Shown piece by piece: positions 5,882 through 6,324 of a DNA stretch of 6,324 nucleotides; position 1 is the first letter of the stretch, and every line of letters starts with the position of its first letter. The notes under the pieces were generated by a model. The model was not told the DNA's origin. It searched no databases and worked only from the letters and a program-made list of their open reading frames with translations. The stretch lies in the NCBI GenBank assembly GCA_023390705.1, contig JAEWCI010000444.1:1-6324 (forward strand), given 5' to 3'. Source of the stretch: Pseudomonadota bacterium (GTDB lineage Bacteria; Pseudomonadota; Alphaproteobacteria; Acetobacterales; Acetobacteraceae). A program made the position numbers and the translations under genes.

Positions 5882-6096
5882 GGCATGCCTCCCGGAACGG
5901 CGGCCCGGCCCGAAGCCCTGACGGCCTGTGGCGAGCCGCAGCCCTCGCAACTGCCGGATGGGGCGGGCGAGGTGATGATGCGTGCCGTGCCGCAGTTCGG
6001 GCAGCCATGCATCGCCGGAACCAGCCATCGCGCGCCCAAGGAGGTCCGGCCCGCCGTCCCGACCCCACTCCGGGTGGAATCCGCAGCCTTCTCCAT
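5878..6096 (-). CDS. Small zinc-ribbon protein
   Basis: A 72-residue protein of unknown function. Its centre has two zinc knuckles, CPNC (C32, C35) and CEGC (C50, C53), with 14 residues between the pairs, the pattern of a single zinc ribbon. The ends are low in recognisable structure, and there is no signal peptide or membrane segment. The start at 6096 is preferred because GGAGAGGA (6106-6113, - strand) stands 9 bases upstream; longer frames reaching 6279 run through an intergenic repeat. M29 (base 6012) just before the ribbon is a possible shorter start. The gene is first in a two-gene unit: its TGA overlaps the acetyltransferase ATG, and the acetyltransferase ribosome binding site lies inside its last codons. 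The two products are therefore made together and may work together. The Cys pattern is clear; that the gene is real rests on it, the ribosome binding site and the overlap. Confidence 0.7.
   Translation of the reverse strand: MEKAADSTRSGVGTAGRTSLGARWLVPAMHGCPNCGTARIITSPAPSGSCEGCGSPQAVRASGRAAVPGGMP
5888..5893 (-). promoter_or_regulatory. Ribosome binding site of the acetyltransferase, inside the zinc-ribbon gene
   Basis: GGGAGG on the - strand, 6 bases before the ATG whose first base is 5881. It lies within the final codons of the zinc-ribbon gene and decides the acetyltransferase start over the upstream in-frame ATG at 6028. Confidence 0.7.
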
Positions 6097-6105
6097 CGTC
6101 CTGTT

Positions 6106-6113
6106 TCCTCTCC
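6106..6113 (-). promoter_or_regulatory. Ribosome binding site of the zinc-ribbon gene
   Basis: GGAGAGGA on the - strand, 9 bases before the ATG whose first base is 6096. It supports a short 72-residue product over longer readings. Confidence 0.6.
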
Positions 6114-6156
6114 GCTGTCGCATGCGCTCATCGGCACTTTGCCGACCGAAGCGATC

Positions 6157-6262
6157 CTGGAGCGGTTTCCGTTCGCCCGCGCTCACGTCAACCGTTCCAG
6201 CCTGTTGTTTTGTCGCATTTTCCGAGTCGCCGGCTGATTCCAGCCAGATTGAAAATGCTCTA
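6157..6262. repeat. Two-palindrome intergenic repeat, RIME1-like
   Basis: About 106 bases built from two inverted repeats. The first (6157-6200) pairs CTGGAGCGGTT (6157-6167) with AACCGTTCCAG (6190-6200), 11 pairs with one G-U. The second (6215-6258) pairs GCATTTTC (6215-6222) with GAAAATGC (6251-6258) and has an inner stem, CGGCTG/CAGCC(A)G, around ATTC. The link is T-rich (TGTTGTTTTG, 6203-6212), and the right end reads GCTCTAG. Read on the - strand it begins CTAGAGCATTTTC and has GCGACAAAACAA between the palindromes, a layout and wording I associate with RIME1-type dispersed intergenic repeats of rhizobia and other alphaproteobacteria (about 106-108 bases, two large palindromes). It is more AT-rich than its surroundings. 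It sits 60 bases upstream of the zinc-ribbon start, so it may carry or affect its promoter. The structure is seen; family membership is from memory. Confidence 0.6.
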
Positions 6263-6324
6263 GGCGGCCGATCCGTCACCCGGTCCGCTTGGGGGCGTGG
6301 GCACCCGGCATCGGGGGCGGCTTG

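Noticed and set aside
5882..6028. A 49-residue N-terminal extension of the acetyltransferase
   Set aside because: It reads through the zinc-ribbon gene in another frame; a good ribosome binding site and an ATGA overlap support the start at 5881.
6161..6195. A promoter for the - strand unit, starting from TTGACG inside the repeat
   Set aside because: A TTGAC-like -35 is present on the - strand, but nothing resembling a -10 box follows at 16-18 bases.
6097..6279. A 61-residue N-terminal extension of the zinc-ribbon protein
   Set aside because: The extension is translated from the two-palindrome intergenic repeat, and a ribosome binding site is correctly placed for the start at 6096.
6263..6324. 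Right-edge sequence beyond the repeat
   Set aside because: I saw no reading frame, motif or structure to annotate in these 62 bases; a neighbouring gene may begin or end beyond the edge.

Overview
The window is very GC-rich throughout and nearly all coding. It looks like an alphaproteobacterium of the Acetobacteraceae type (Roseomonas-like). This is inferred from the base composition, two tripartite-tricarboxylate (Bug/TctC) binding proteins with twin-arginine leaders close together, and a two-palindrome intergenic repeat of a kind known from alphaproteobacteria. No sequence comparison could be run, so the taxonomy is tentative.

Left part, + strand (1-3460): a co-oriented cluster that reads as a carboxylate uptake and breakdown operon. 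In order it holds the C-terminal half of an HpcH/HpaI-type class II aldolase (entering from the left edge), an NAD(P)-dependent beta-hydroxyacid-dehydrogenase-like enzyme with a DUF1932-type C-terminal domain (start overlapping the aldolase stop as ATGA), a periplasmic Bug/TctC solute-binding protein, and a metal-dependent amidohydrolase of the lactonase-like group (COG3618 style). Gaps are -4, 27 and 55 bases. The plausible division of labour is binding of an organic acid in the periplasm, then lactone or ring opening, oxidation or reduction, and retro-aldol cleavage in the cytoplasm. The substrate cannot be read from the sequence. No TctA/TctB membrane partner is present in the window.

Middle (3461-4728): a 284-base gap with a hairpin just after the amidohydrolase stop, a GC palindrome and a second inverted repeat, then a second Bug/TctC protein as a separate, canonical-looking unit with its own strong ribosome binding site. 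The gap to the next, convergent gene (4729-4927) is full of inverted repeats and probably terminates transcription from both sides.

Right part, - strand (4928-6096): a two-gene unit read leftward. A 72-residue zinc-ribbon protein with two CxxC knuckles comes first. Its stop overlaps the start of a 317-residue acetyltransferase with an N-terminal GNAT domain and a probable degenerate second GNAT domain. Upstream of the zinc-ribbon gene lies an approximately 106-base element of two palindromes (6157-6262), resembling the RIME1-type dispersed repeats of alphaproteobacteria. The last 62 bases (6263-6324) hold nothing I can identify. No tRNA, rRNA, CRISPR array, transposase or integrase was seen.
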